Notes: generated by a model not told the origin, from the sequence alone. Counted from the first letter of the stretch, positions 40,595-56,186 are shown. The stretch is 64,000 nucleotides of DNA from Tolypeutes matacus (GCA_026826555.1 JAKSZT010054569.1:3152258-3216257), one strand, 5' to 3'. Translations and numbers: made by a program.

Positions 40595-40796
40595 TTTTTT
40601 TGAGGTACTGGGGCTGGGGATTGAACCCGGGACCTCGTATGTGGGAAGCTGGTGCTCAACCACTGAACCACACAGGCTTTCCTGAGTTGGTTTTTGCATT
40701 TGTTTGCCTGTTTGTTTTTAGGAGGCACTGGGAACCGAATCCGGGACTTCCCATGTGGGAAGCAGGCGGTGAATCGCCTGAGCCATATCTGCTCTC
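40595..40796 (-). mobile_element. Dimeric tRNA-like SINE, nearly complete
   Basis: Two tRNA-like monomers in reverse orientation are joined by a short T/G-rich linker. Mirrored B boxes are 'gggattgaacccggg' (40618) and 'gggaaccgaatccggg' (40731), and each monomer ends in a mirrored A-box region. The two monomers differ clearly from each other, so this is a heterodimer of two related units rather than a tandem repeat. Confidence 0.75.
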
Positions 40797-43369
40797 ATCT
40801 CTCTCATTTCTGAAATAAAGTCTTGCTGGATTAAAATTCTTGGTTGGCAAGTATTTCTTTTCAGCACTTTAACCACTACCTTTTTGACTCGATGGCTTCT
40901 GATGAGAAATCCGCACTTATCTGATTGGGACTCCCTTGTGCAGCTTTCAAAACTCTCTCCTTTTCCTTTGCATTTGACAGACTGATCAGTATGTGATGGG
41001 CGTATTTTTCTTCATATATGTTGTATGGTGTTCTCTGTACTTCTTGGAGATGCATATCCATGTCTTCTGCTGTTTGGTGAAGTTTTCTGTCATTATTTCT
41101 TTTAATATTCATTCTGCCCCTCTCTTTCTTCTCCTTCTGGGACTCCCACAATGTGTATATTGTTTCGCTTGATAGTGCCCCAAAGGTCTTGTAGGCTCTC
41201 TTTGTTTTTTCTAATTCTTTCTGCTCCTTAAACTGACTTATTTCAAATGTCTTTTCTTTGTGTTCAACGATTCTTTCTTCTGTCAGCTTCAATCTGCTGT
41301 GGAAAATCTCCTGCGAAGTTTTCATTTCAGTTATTGTAGTCTTTAAGTACAGTTTGGTTCCTTTTGAAAATTTATCTCTTCTTTCTCTATTCTCCTTCAT
41401 CTCCACTGCTTTTCCAATATTCTTTAGTTCTATATGGATTGTCTGAAATCCTTTAGTCTTTTTCTGTATTTTCCTTTATCTCTTTGAACATATATAAATC
41501 ATTTTTAAATCTTTTGTCCAGTATGTCCACAGGTCCACAGTCTGATCATTTTCATTGATGTTTTCTGGATTTTTATACTCTTCCTTTGGATGTGCCATCA
41601 TTTCCTGTTTCTTTGTCTCGTAATCTTTTGTTGTACACTGAACATTTTATTATTTTAAAATGTTAACTCTAGGATTTATTCCCTGAGATGTTGTTTATGA
41701 ATTTGTAAACACCTGGTGATATGACAGAAATTTTGAGTGCCTGAAGCTAACAAAACCAAGCAAATCTAAGCATAAAACACCTTTTGTCACCATCTTTGCA
41801 AACTAGCTTTGCGATGGCTGGTTCTTTCTGTAAGCATTCAGCTCTTCTATCAGGAAGGTCAGCCCAAGGTGCGGGATCCTCCCTGTCTTTTCTGGGTCTG
41901 TATCTTGTCCTGGGCTTGTGCTTGCTAGTGGCCTTAAGAGTTCCTTTGTTTATAGGAGTTTGAATGTCTTCAATTTCCCAGGAAACAGATCTTCCCCTCC
42001 CAGATCTTCCACTACAGGACTCGAAGCAGGTAATCCATAGCTCCAGGCTGACCAACTCAACTGTTTCTAATACTGCCTTGGTTGTCTCAAGCTGCTTTTG
42101 CCTGAAGGGCCAATTTAGGGGTAGGGGAGCATGCCAGGGAGGAGTTTCCCAACTCCTCCAGCCAGTCTTGCCCAGATGCAACAACGCTAGGGACCCACAA
42201 AGGGGGGGGGGCACAAACGGCCTTGGGGAGTTTAGGAAGGGGCCAGGAAGGATGCCAGGAGCTTCTTTCCCAGCTCCCCAATGCTTTGCGTTCTTGAGTC
42301 AGACACTATTCAGCTAATGCAACCCTTCAACTGTCCTCTGCAGCTCTGAGGGAGCATGCTGTCTTGAAGTCTTCTTTGTCTGGGACAAATGGCCGCCCTC
42401 AGAGCCAGGACCCCAGTGATCCAAAATATCTAAACAGAAGCAGTGCTCAACAATCACCCTGTGCCCCCTTCGCCACCCTGTGCCAGATCTTGGGGAAGTG
42501 GATTTTTTTCTGGTCCCTCTGGCACCAGCAAACTACCCCAAGGGTTGGACCCCACTTCGGCCTGCTGTCAGATTAGGGGCTGGGTAGAAATAACAATTTA
42601 CTGATATTTAGGTAATTTATCAACCTTTTCTTCCCACTCTTCTCTGGATACTGTACAATGTTCTACTGGACTCCAGAAATTGGAAATATTTGATTTAGAC
42701 AGTTCCTGCCTCTTTAGTATTTTGGTGAAGGGACTGATTGTTGGAGCTTCCTACTCTATCGTCCCACAATTCTCTGCCATTAGAACTTAACCAAGTTGTT
42801 TTTCATTGGAATTCTATTTGATCTACAGATCAATCTGGGGAAGGAGGATATTTTCTACTGAGGCTTGGAGGATTTTAAGAAAGCATGACAGAATGAGATT
42901 AGATCCCTGGCTTTAATAATGTATGGGGTCTAGGAAAAATGGCCAGGGCTAGAAATATTTATCTGGGAATCTTCATCATAGTAATAGTGGAACTTTTAAG
43001 AGGAGCTCATATCACCTTGGAAATATAAAGTGAGAAGACCAGTAAATGAGCTCCGGGGAATCCAAACACTTAATAGGCAGGCAGAGGAGGGGGAATGAGC
43101 AAAAGATGTTGAGAAAGAATGGTTAAAATGAAAGGAAAAGATCAGAATCACAGAGGTATCCTGAAAAGAGTTAAGAATTTTCTAGAAGAAAGAAATGGTT
43201 AATCATTTTAAATGCCAAGTAGAGGAGGATAAAGATAAAAAATATGCCACTCAGATTAGATTGCCAGATCTTAATGAAAGCAGTTTTTTGATGGTTGAGA
43301 AGGAAGGGAATAGGTGAAAGTCAAACATTACGGAATTAAGGGAGTGTGCATGTTGAAGTGTAACAAGTA

Positions 43370-44000
43370 GAGTCTCATTATTTGTGGTAGTTATGTTCTA
43401 TAAAGTTTCCACAAATACTGAATTGGCAAATTTGAACCACTGCTTCCAGGGAAAATACAGGGGTAGGGTCCTGTGAGCTTCTAGTAACACTTTTGTCAAC
43501 CAATCAATACATAACCTTATTTTGTGTGTGTTTCTGTTAAAGATCCTTATTCATGAACACTGAACCCACAGCCAACACTACTGTAACACATGCCTGAATG
43601 AAGCTGCTTTAACACAAGGATTTTCTCCATAAGGCACATCACAGCTTTTGCACTTAAAAACACAAAGCAGCACTTGAGCAATATACTCAGGGGACATGTT
43701 AAATAGTGAAATCACTAACAAAAAGTACAAAAAGTTGAAAAACAGCACTAAATATACCTTGAAACGATGCCTTTTTTTTTTTTTTTAAACAGTATGAGAA
43801 CTGAAACAAAAAGGCAGACCAGTCTCCTTTTTGACCTCACCTGGGAACGTATGCATCAGGTGATTCAAATTTTTTTGCTGCTCTGTGCATATCTGCAAAT
43901 GACCACGAAAGTGCCATGTATATTGATTTGGGAATTACAGATAAATTTTAGAGTAGGAGAATCAGGAAATACAGAATCTGTGAATAATGAGGATCAATTG
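43370..44000. mobile_element. Tigger/mariner-like DNA transposon, non-autonomous
   Basis: The two ends are inverted copies: 'ctcattattTgtgg' on the left, and 'tgaataatgaggatcaattg' on the right, which reversed reads CTCATTATTCAC. A TA dinucleotide lies immediately outside each end (43368-43369 and 44001-44002), as expected for TcMar insertion. The family assignment is from memory of similar old human elements. An internal T-run (43771-43786) looks like later change. Confidence 0.65.
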
Positions 44001-45897
44001 TACTTTTCTATGGTGCTGAGGGAAGGAGGAATAGTAAGAAATCAGTGCTAAGGGAAGATATTTTTATAGAATGAGTCCGTTTTAAGAATTTTTTAGGTAA
44101 CCCATGACTTTATAATGTACCTTAGCAGGAAAGGAAAACTTTGTTTTGAGTCAGTACATAGTTTATCTTTATAGGGGAATCGTATAAAACCCTTTGTGGC
44201 AATGTACTCTTAATTTCTATCACTGATACTTCCTAAGAACTCCTGCTATGATGTTTTAAGAAATCCACCAGGAGAGTTGGTCTTGAGTCACAAAGTCTTT
44301 CTAGCTGAAGCTGATTCTTTAAAAAAAAATACACACACACATCTTGTACTCTATAATGTTCATACTTTCCAATCTATTTCCATAGATGAAGCAGTGAACA
44401 GAAAGTCATGGTATGAAGAATCTATTATTTCAGTGTGATAAAATTGCATATAACTAGATAGTTGCTTTAGGAATTATTTGGGAAATATGACAGTCTGGGA
44501 TGCATAAAAAGTCAAATACTGGTAGCAACAATAATCTGGAATTCTTCAACCTTCATGAATTAAAGATAAGAATTTCAGAGTCAAGGTTCAATGTTTTGTA
44601 ATTCAATTCCTAATGAACAATCATCACAATTAACTAGGCTAATGTTTCAAATAATGTGTTATTTTACAAATCAATTTCTGAAGATTATAGAGAAGATCAA
44701 AGCTCAAAATGACCATTTTTAGCATTTCAGTAACTTTCCATTAAAATATTAAAAAAAACAAAAGAGAAACCTAGTGTCACTCTTGAAACCAAAGACTTAT
44801 ATTTGAACATTAACAGAAACTATACAGATGTAATGACTTGAAATACATATTTATATTGTATCTTATTTAAAAAATAGCATTTTAAATAAAATACAAGCTA
44901 TATAGTTTTTATTAGGTTTGAATATATTCTGTAAACACAATCAAAATCTGTGTTAAAACATGTTTTTCCTTTTATAATCAACACTGAGGTTAAGTTTAAT
45001 CACCTTAAGTTGTACGAAATGTAGTACAACATGTAATATTTCAGAGGGTTTACTGACTTCAGAGAATCTATACAAATCATTTGTATTGTTTGCTGTTTAG
45101 CCATGAGTAGCATTTAAAGTGATATCATCAGGCTTTCAGTACACAGAGCAAAACAATCCACTAACACTTGAAAACTACTCAAATTTAAGTTCTTTACAGT
45201 TTAGAGTTTAGTCATGTTTTGCTCAGGGACTTGCCCTTGAATATTTTTTAAATGGCTATATTTCTTAAGACCTTTGAACCACATTTTTAGGAAACAAACT
45301 TAGTGATCATCCAGCCTAAGCCCTATTTGAGGTATAACAGATTGCCCTTTACAAAATCATCAAGAAACAATCCTCTTATCAATAAGCTTTTTCCCACATA
45401 TAATATGTACCCGATAAATAATAGGATTTTTAGACCCTGTATTACCTCAGGGAACCCCCATTTTGGACATATTCATGTTTGTAGAGAACTATGATGGATG
45501 ACTGTTAGGTAACAATGGGACAATTAAGCCCAGTAAGGACAGTTTGTTTAAAAAAAAAAGTCTTTAGCAGAAACAGAGGGAAAGGGCAATTTTGCTTATA
45601 TTGACGCGTTTAATACTATGACAAGTAGTATTGTTTCAAGCAAAAGTTGGACTAAGAGAGCAGAACTTAAATTAACAGCATTCAACGCAACTGATCTTCA
45701 TAGCATAGCATTTTACTCTACGAATGCCATGATTAGATACCTTTGTACATACAATGGTATGTTAAATGAGTAATAAACACTTTAAAGTCAAGAGAAAAAT
45801 TTGGATAAGTGGCAACTATGCCTACCATTTATTTATAAAATTTTATGATGTTCTTCATTTATTAATCAACATTTTATCCTAAACTGGAATTTACTTT

Positions 45898-46072
45898 TTT
45901 TTTTTTTTTTAATTTATTTACTCATTTATCCCCCCCTTGCTGCTTGTGCTCGCTGGGTCAGCTAACCACGCCGTGCGGGTGGGCTTGCCTTCACCAGGAG
46001 GCCCCGGGAACCGAACCCGGGGCCTCCCATATGGCAAACGGGAGCCCTACTGATTGAGCCACAGCCGCTTCC
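45898..46072 (-). mobile_element. tRNA-derived SINE (DAS-like), TSD-flanked
   Basis: The head GGGAAGCGGCTGTGGCTCA lies at the high-coordinate end, followed by an A box and a B box (GGTTCGGTTCCC), with the A/T-rich tail at 45898-45930. The target-site duplication CTGGAATTTACTTTT is exact at 45884-45898 and 46073-46087. The body belongs to the subtype with the GTCAGCTAACCACG block (see findings). Confidence 0.9.
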
Positions 46073-46560
46073 CTGGAATTTACTTTTGTTATGACTCACT
46101 TCACCTAAGAAGTTATTCCAAATATACTTCTCTAGAACCTTAAAAGCTCTAGAAGTTTAAAATACTGATGATGCAGAAAACTACTAATTTAAAAGAAAGA
46201 TTATTTTAATTTAAAAACTGTTTGACCAATCTAACAAGTTTTTGAAGGGTATACCAATGCCAATTTGAATGAAGGAATTTGGAAAGATAGGAAACTTAGG
46301 CAATCAACACCAAGATATTCTGTGATAAAATAAATCTGACAGAACCATATTATGCCATTGAAATTTTTAAGTTCTGCACTTTGGGGATTGATTTGTGGGA
46401 AGTGAAATGTTTTACATTACTGCAAATAAAGTAATCTCTAGTTTATTGACCATATTAAAATAAAAAGAGTTCCATTATTTATTATATAAACCAATCACAC
46501 TTCCACTAAATATAATTAGATTCAAAGTGTCAAATGCCGGCATTTTACACCAAAAAATTA

Positions 46561-46692
<132 letters not shown>

Positions 46693-46899
46693 TTAATAGC
46701 CACCCAATTAAAAAGCATTTAACCAAAGTAGATTAACTACATGAAATTAAAGATATTTCAAGTGATCCTTTTAATGCTATCTTGTTGAGTTAATATTAAT
46801 CCCACTCTTAACAAAACAGAACACTGTGATTAGGTTCTGTACATTTTCCTACCAGGGATATGAAATTCCCTTCTATTTCAAAAGATTTCCCAGGAAAGA

Positions 46900-48290
46900 A
46901 ATCTTCTTCTCCCCACATGCAAAATACATTCATTCCATCACAGCATCCTAAGAGCTATAAGTCATTTCAAGTAACAATGCTAGGTACGAAATCTCATCAG
47001 AATCCAGCTATGGGGGTAGTCCATCCTGGGACAAAATTCCTGTCTTAAGGAACTGTGAAAGCCAGAAATAAGTTATCTGTACCGAATATACAATGGTAGT
47101 ACAGGCTCAGAATAAACATTCCCATTCCAGAAGGAAGAAACTGGAAGGAAAATGGGGGTCACAGGTCCCAAACAAGTCTGAAATTCACCAGGGAAAATGC
47201 CATTCAATCTCAAGGTTTGAGAGTCATCTATGGATCAGTATGTGTCCTCCAGGCCTGCTGGAGCGGCAGCCCCCACCATTCCCGAATTCTGGGGTATAGA
47301 TCCCACTCTCTCTGAGCATCACAATGGCTGTCAGGTTCTCCACGAATGCCGGGGTACAGGCCCCACCATCTCTAAGCACTGGGGTGGCAGCTCTCTCCCT
47401 AAACAACAGGGCACAAGGCCCACCCCCTCCAAGCACCAAGGCAGATAGATGGTCTGCCTCCTCCAAGTGCAGGGATGGACCTGCACTTTCCACACATGTG
47501 GATGGGCCCACTCTCTTGGCCCTAGGAGGTCAGCCCAGACCTGTGCTTCCATCATCCTGTCCTTGAATTCAATTCATCCCTTTTCTGCCCTATCAGTGGT
47601 TCAGCTCATAATTTTTTTCCAAAACCTTGTCAGCTTTGCATGCAGCTCAAGCAATTCCAAATCACCAGACAACAGAACTTTCCAAAGATCCTTCCTGACT
47701 TCCACTGAAATGGCTGACTGGATCCATGTTCAGCCATACCCTCTTTAGCAAAGGGTTGTTCAGTTTAACCCTCCCATGGAGCCCTGTTCTCTGGCCCATT
47801 TTTTGGAAGCTCAGGAAGGACCCTGTCACTTCTGGCCCAAGTCAGAGCATACTATCTGGAGAGACTGAGAATTTTCAAACCATCGATTTCTGGTTCCTTT
47901 GTGCTTCAGAGTTACCCCTTTCCTCTTGCATGTTACCAAGCTGCAAGGCTGCACCTTCCATATTTAGCTTGTAAATCTCACCTAAGTATCTAAGTTCATC
48001 ACTTACAAGTTCCACTTTCAATACAACATCAGAACATAATTTTGGCAATTTCTCTGACACTTTATCATAAGGATCACTTTACTTCCAATTTCCAGTAACA
48101 TAGTCATCAGTTCCTTCTAAGGCCTCATCAGAAGTACCTTTTACATCCTATTTCTACTAACAGTCTTTTCAAAGAAATCTGGGAATCTAGGCCTTTTCTA
48201 TCAAACACCCCACAATTTTCCCACCCTGGAATTTTTACCAATTCCAAAGCAGTTTCCCACATTTTTGGTATTTGCAATAGCAGCACTCCA
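46900..48290 (-). repeat. Unclassified GC-richer old interspersed repeat
   Basis: This stretch is richer in GC than the surrounding intron. At 47260-47470 it has a loosely repeating pattern of CCCACC..TC.AAGCAC..GG blocks about 45-55 bp apart. It runs directly into the LTR-like end at 48290. It may be the internal part of the same old element. The overlapping open frames on both strands in this part (60-99 codons) look like composition artefacts. Confidence 0.4.
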
Positions 48291-48750
48291 CTTTCTGGTA
48301 CCAAAAAACTGTTTCGGTTTTCTAGCTGGTAAAACAAATTCCATACAATGGGTTGGCTTAACAACAGGAATTTATTAGCTCATGGTTTCAAAGGCTAGCT
48401 GGCTTGCTTCCTCCTGAGGTTGTTATCTTCTGGCTGGGCAGCAATCTTTGGAGGTTCCTTTGCTTTTCCATTACACAGCTGTATCTTTTCCTCTCTCTTC
48501 TGGGTTCCATTGACTTCCAGACTCTGTCAGCTTCCCATGGCCTCCTCCCCTAACTGCCATTTCCATTGCTTATAAGGATTTCAGCCAGATTGGATCAACT
48601 CCCACCCTCATTCAGTTTGGGCGCACCTTAACTAATAAATCTTCAAAGGTCCTATTTACAAATGTGTTCACAACCACAGAACCAGGGGTTGTGACCTGAA
48701 CATGCCTTTTGTGAGGGACATGACTCAATCCCCAAAGGAAGGATAAACAA
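48290..48750 (-). mobile_element. LTR-like interspersed repeat, reverse
   Basis: The plus strand shows 'gggttggcttaacaacagga', 'aatttattagctcatgg', 'cttataaggatttcagccag' and 'gcgcaccttaac'. This pattern is common to old mammalian LTR-type repeats. The exact family is not certain. The sequence has no coding potential. Confidence 0.5.
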
Positions 48751-49773
48751 GAAAAAGCATATGAATATACCTGGCAATCTTTAAAGTATAAGCAATTGTT
48801 TTTCTCTGGTAAGCAAACCAAGTTATCACCACAAAAAATGAAGCTAAAGAGTCATATTCTTCCCTGCAATATTTTATATCTTTAACTATACAAATATGCA
48901 AGAGCTATAATTCCTTAATATTTAGTAACTAATGGAATACATGTTTCAATTCATATGGTGAATTATATCGAATTATATTGAATTACATTACCTCATGCCT
49001 AGACAGTGCATCGTTTTAGCACTTTTCCATTTCCCACATATTGATGAAATACTATTTTCACCCTATTTTTGTTATTTTTCTGTACAAAACACAATATGAT
49101 TACTTAATCATTCAACAAACTCCTTTGCAGTGTTCAAATCTCTTTAGAATCTGATCTCACTGTTCTTCATTGTACTTAACATTCTGGTTCATCCAGTCCT
49201 TACACAGTCCCTGAATTAGACAATGTAGAAAGACTTCTCAAGCCCTTTTCACCGCTCTAGGTCTATTTCTCCTCCAAAACGCATGGCTTCCTAAACACTG
49301 TCAACAATTCTTTCCTTTTCCTGTCTCTAAAGGACTTTGATAATTGAATCGCTTTTATTATTCAATATTTGTTTCATAAATTTTATCAATAGTTTTTTTT
49401 TACATTATTCTATAATTGTTCTATTTTGTTCTTCTCATCCTAAGAATGTAGACTTTTCCCAGAAGCACACAACAAGCTGGTCATGTCAAGTTTATGCTTA
49501 AGACATTCACCTATACTTAACCAGAAGTTTCAGAGGCTGCTATACCAGTTGGCTAGTCTAAACTCTCATGTTAAATATGAACATCTCCCCAATAATGCTC
49601 TAAGTCATACCTCATTTTTCTCTCTCTCCTTAAGAACTGCATAGGCTTATTTCAAATATTTTTAAAAATCTGCATTAAACCAGAGTTTACTAAGAGTGGA
49701 GGTACTCTGCTTAATGTTCAAAATGGTGTGGCCAGAGAAAAAAATAAGCATTATTAAATAAGAATGCACTCCT

Positions 49774-49895
49774 GGGGGCAGATGTCGCTCAAATGGTTGG
49801 GCGTCCGTCTCCCATATGGAGGGACCTGGGTTCAATCCCCGGGACCTCCCGGTAAAATAAAAAATAAAACAAACAAACAAACAAACAAAAAAAAA
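49774..49895 (+). mobile_element. Short monomeric tRNA-like SINE, TSD-flanked
   Basis: It has one tRNA-like unit with the A-box region 'tcgctcaaatggttgggc' and B box 'gggttcaatcccc', then a CAAA-repeat tail. The 13-bp duplication AGAATGCACTCCT is exact at 49761-49773 and 49896-49908. It is antisense to PPP1CB. The exact flanks suggest a fairly recent insertion. Confidence 0.88.
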
Positions 49896-51105
49896 AGAAT
49901 GCACTCCTTACCAACACAAATTAAACCCTTTTCCCCCAATAAAAATAAAAACTAGTCCAAAAAAGGTCTCATTCTATAAAGACTTATTTCCAAATCACAA
50001 TGAGAGGAACTTGAGTAATTTACTAATTGCTTTCTACTAAAAATTGTTATCCGATACAAAAGAAGACACGGGCAGAACGTAACATTGTAGTGACAGTACT
50101 GGCTGGGGTTGATTGTTAGAGACATAGACTCTTCGAGTTAATTATTTATATAGAAAATTGGTCCAATAATGTAAAAATAGAGAACAGCAGCTGGAAATTT
50201 ATCTCAATGTTCAGAGATAAAGGGGTTAACCACTCTTTCCATTATTTTCTGGATATAAGTCCTTTTTCATTTTGAAATCTGATGGCAAATTAAGGATACC
50301 AAAGGCCATTTCTATACAGCATACCGCAACATATGGACTCTCTCATTCACCAATTCTGGCACACTCCCCAAATATATCCAAAAGTCCAGTTTTATTTCTG
50401 TCCAGGAGGGTGGGTGCCAAGAATCGGATATAAGCACAGGTATGTGTAAGTAGCAAGATTACAGTCTACAGACCCTGAAAATTGAAAATGGCAGCCATCA
50501 GGAGGCCGGCAAAGTCCCAGCCACCCTTCTGGGCCCAAGGTGGAAGTCAATAGGTTTTTAACTTCCTCAAGATGATCAGGTCATGTACCATCCTATATAC
50601 TTCCATGGCATCTAGCCAACTGCTAGACAAACAGGCTAACTTTTCAAATGAACCTTTATATTTCCAAGCTTATTTCATAACTCATATGGAATAACACGAT
50701 TCAATCAAAAAACTTTTTTTAGGACTAAAGGAGATATATTATATAAAGCCTAGAACTCTTGCCATGTTCTATTTCTGTGTGTAATAAACTCAATTACATT
50801 TGGATTCTGATGAAGGGTATTTAATATAGGCAAGAAGATAATGATCTTCTCATCTTTCTTGATTACAGGGATATCTTTGTGAAAACTTGAGTCAAAGAAG
50901 AAAAAAAGAAAACATTTGTTCAAACAAAAATTATCCTCTTTATATGTGAAACTCTTTAAAGATAGGAACTCAGCTTTCCTATTTTTTAATAATCATAAAC
51001 TTCTAATGACTAAAAGGTTTTAGCCATGTTTAAAATACTTTAAATTTTGAGTTTTCATATAAGAACTATTTTGTTTTCCCATAGCTTTTTTTTTTTTTTT
51101 TTAAG

Positions 51106-51280
51106 GTACTGGAACTTAACCATTGAGCCACACTGGCTCCCCTGAGTTGGTTTTTATCATTTGTTTTGCTTGTTGTATCTGTTTTTGTTTTTTTTTTAAG
51201 GAAGCACCAGGAACCGAATCCAGGACCTCCCATGTGGGAAGCAAGTGCTCAATCACTTCAGCCACATCCACTCCCCCTAG
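51106..51280 (-). mobile_element. Dimeric tRNA-like SINE, truncated
   Basis: The first half is shortened ('ggtactggaacttaaccat'), and the second half is complete with a mirrored B box 'ggaaccgaatccaggacc'. A T/G-rich linker separates them. The insertion ends about 115 bases downstream of the PPP1CB exon 4 donor, inside intron 4. Confidence 0.65.
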
Positions 51281-51374
51281 CATCTTTTTAAAATTTTGTT
51301 TTGTGTTCTCTTTTCTCCCATAGCATCTTATTATAGATCTTTTCTAAATAATGGAAGAACAGTAAGAAAAATCA

Positions 51375-51524
<150 letters not shown>

Positions 51525-52574
51525 TCATTAATAGTAAACTATCTATATGTGAAAATTAATATATTAATCTACCTATATATTAATCATGGCCTGACTAAAT
51601 CTAAAAAAATCTAAAACATTTCTCTATCACAAACCACAAGAACATGAACAAGTCCAATTTTTTTCTTTATGATTATCTAACATTTTCTGAAAACAACGTT
51701 ATTTGCATTTCTTAAAAAGGTAATAAATATTCTGCATTTTTGGTAATGTTATAAAGACTTCAAAGGTTATGATGTTTCATGAAACAAATACAAGCAAAAT
51801 TTTGTCTACCATCACTATAATATAGCAATTTTGGAATAGTTGAACAGACCAGTTTCCTTTTCCCCTTCAACATGTGCACTAGGTAAAATACCTAGCCAAA
51901 TAAGTAAGCAGAAGGGAAAGGAATGCCTCTGGAGACTGTCCGTTTTTACTCCAATGCATTGAGTAACCCCATGTAAACTTATTGCCAAGAAAGGAGAATT
52001 TCCAAGTATTTAACTGGTATTCACTTCAGAGTGAATTACAACTTGGCACTATATTATAAATAGAGACAAAAAGGCAATAATTTTCCTGTAGCTTAGCATA
52101 AATAGCTACAATAAAGACAGCCTCAAGTGTATGTTCACCTTTTTATAGTTACTCATTATTTCTGAATTTGGCAATGAGTTGCAATAACTAACGCAGGGGA
52201 AAGATGAAAAACATAAGTACTAGTTTCCTATGCCTCTGTGACACAGCCTGCCTCGCAATAAGGATAACTCAAAAACAGCTTACAAATTGCTCTCACATGC
52301 ATGGTCATTTCATTTGATGTCATTTATATCCTCAAGGAGGTTGACCATTTCAGCCCAGATTTCAACCTTAAGAATATACCTCTATTTTTACCCACAATAA
52401 AAAATAAATTAATTAAAAGAATATACCTCTATTTCTGATGTAGCTTTTAAGATGGTTATAGTTTGGCTTGCTATAACCCACCTGCCTCTCTACTGCTCTG
52501 CTTTAAACACTTTAAACCACTCCTACATTTCAGAAATAAAAATGGAATATAAAATCAAAAGTAGAATCATTTCC

Positions 52575-52690
52575 ATTAGAATGTAAGCTCCATTGGACTA
52601 GAGAGCACCTGTCTTCTCCACTGCACTACCAGTGTTTAGAACAGTGCCTGGCATATAACCCAAACATTCGTCAAATATAGGATTAGATGA
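52575..52690 (+). repeat. L2-like LINE 3' end
   Basis: The phrases 'atgtaagctccattggac', 'gtgtttagaacagtgcctgg' and 'catataacccaaacattcg' match the ancient L2 3' end. It is degenerate, and its family is recognised from memory. Confidence 0.6.
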
Positions 52691-53085
52691 ACCAAGGAGA
52701 TACTTCAGAGTTTGAATAGTAAGAATGGAAAACAAAAACAAAAGAACACTCTAATGGGGAACTGAGCACTAAGAATAAATTCATTATAATTCAAATCATT
52801 GCAATTTATTTTATTCTAAGTTGTAATTAACCAAACATAGGCTCACTCCCATATTCTATCTAGCAAAAACTAAAAGACCAAACATAATGTAATAGGGAAA
52901 TTTAGTAACAGCCCTTGGAAACGCTACTGTTACAAAATGGCACATAAATGCTTTCTTACTGATGAAAGAGAATATCTTTTCACTACATAAACATTAAAAG
53001 AGGGCCTCTTTACCTGAAACAGTATTACCAGAGTGATCTTGAGGAACCAATTTAATTATTAAAATCTTTCCCAGTTTCAGGTTCC

Positions 53086-53262
53086 TCTTCCATTAAAGAC
53101 TCTCTTCCTGGACCTATGCCTAGTAGAGCATATTTTGAAAAACAAAAAACAAACAAAACTCTGAATTCAAAGAAATCTTCCATTAAAGGCTCTCTTCCTG
53201 AGCCTATGCCTAATAAAGCATATTTTGGAAAAAAAAAAAACCTCTGAATTGAAAGAACTCTT
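53086..53262. repeat. Two-copy tandem duplication, period 90 bp
   Basis: The block beginning 'cttccattaaagRctctctt' occurs at 53087 and again at 53177. Each copy continues through 'cctatgcct', 'agcatattttg', an A-rich tract and 'ctctgaatt'. The copies differ at a handful of positions and in the A-tract, so the duplication is old but not ancient. It ends about 70 bases from the PPP1CB exon 3 donor. Confidence 0.85.
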
Positions 53263-53323
53263 CTGAACTGGAAAATTATTATGGAATTTTTCCATTAACT
53301 ACTTTTCAAAGTTTTAATTTTTA

Positions 53324-55206
<1,883 letters not shown>

Positions 55207-55338
55207 CACAAATTTTTAGCGGTGCTTCCAATTCCAAAAGAATAGGCTGGCTGAGAAAGATCTCCCGAGACTTGATACACAAGCCCCGAACTTCTGCTTC
55301 AGTCATCTGCACAATCTTTCCTGGACGACATCCTCGTA
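55207..55338 (-). CDS. PPP1CB: PPP1CB exon 2 (residues 18-62)
   Basis: This 132-bp exon is entered through TTTATCAG and left at GTATGT. It starts with the last two bases of codon V18 and ends with the first base of G62, which fits exon 3. It encodes the region around [18 protein letters not shown] and ends just before the first metal-binding motif (LKIC, then GDIHG in the next exon). This is the N-terminal helical part of the catalytic domain. It is the most upstream PPP1CB exon visible here. The first about 18 codons, including the start, belong to an exon outside the window. Confidence 0.96.
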
Positions 55339-56186
55339 CTGATAAACAATGAATAAAATGGTCAGTTTTCTAAAATTTATCCATGTTACAAAAATCATTA
55401 AAAAAAGTCATGACATATTTTAAAGATCAGAAAAGCCATATAGGCTGCAAACTACTTGACACCTGTTGTGTCCTATGGCTAACAGTGAGGTGGTTCTAAG
55501 ATTTTGATGTCTGTCTGTCTCTCTCCATTGCTGCTGGCTCCTGATGATGCTACTCAAGTCTGATGCCAGCAAAATGCAGTCTTCTTTGCTCTTCAGTGGC
55601 CAACTTGATGCCTAGAGGCCCAAGAGATCTAAAAGGTTTCAGGGACAGTACCCTTGAGGGTCTGGTTTACTCTCTCAGCAACACAAGTCCTACATCTAGC
55701 AGAAGGGCAGAACAGTATCAATAAGAAATAGCAGCTATGAAGAAAGGGAGATTATTAAGTAACTGTTACGTGATTTTTGCTTCACACATACACACCTTTG
55801 GACTATTATTAGCAGTCTTAAGAATTTTAGCAACCATAACCTCCATTTTCCAATTAAAACAAATATTAAAAAACTCTTAAGGCTATTTAGATGGAGTAAA
55901 GCATTTTAAACATTTAAACATTTATGAGCCCATAAAACAGCTTTCCCAGTAACTTCTGGGTGGAATGGTGAATGAGGGAAGGGGAATTCCTTACTTGTCC
56001 TATAGAACTGAACTTTATAATCATTTCCTCTCATACCTCATCTCCGCTGGCTCTTTCCCTTTAATCCTAAATACAAAGAAGGCATAAAAATCAACAACAC
56101 TATTTCTATATACTCCCTAATACTTTCAATTTCCAATTTTTACAACTAAGCCCACACATTTCTTGCTAAAAATTGCTATGATGATG

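Larger units (their letters stand above)
39202..42790 (-). mobile_element. Old LINE-1, 5' part (interrupted)
   Basis: This is the upstream half of the element at 31480-32975, read on the minus strand. ORF2-derived sequence runs from 39202 to about 40850. An ORF1-like frame follows at 41406-40876, with ILISLSNAKEKERVLKAAQ and ISADFSSEAIESKR. A GC-richer 5' region extends to a degenerate L1 5' end near 42750-42790. Later insertions lie inside it: SINE halves at 39325-39495 and 40595-40796, and a segment at 39545-39790. Confidence 0.75.

Noticed and set aside
47224..47748. Open frames of 68-99 codons on both strands near 47.2-47.7 kb
   Set aside because: They overlap each other in several frames inside an old repeat and show no domain or splice context.
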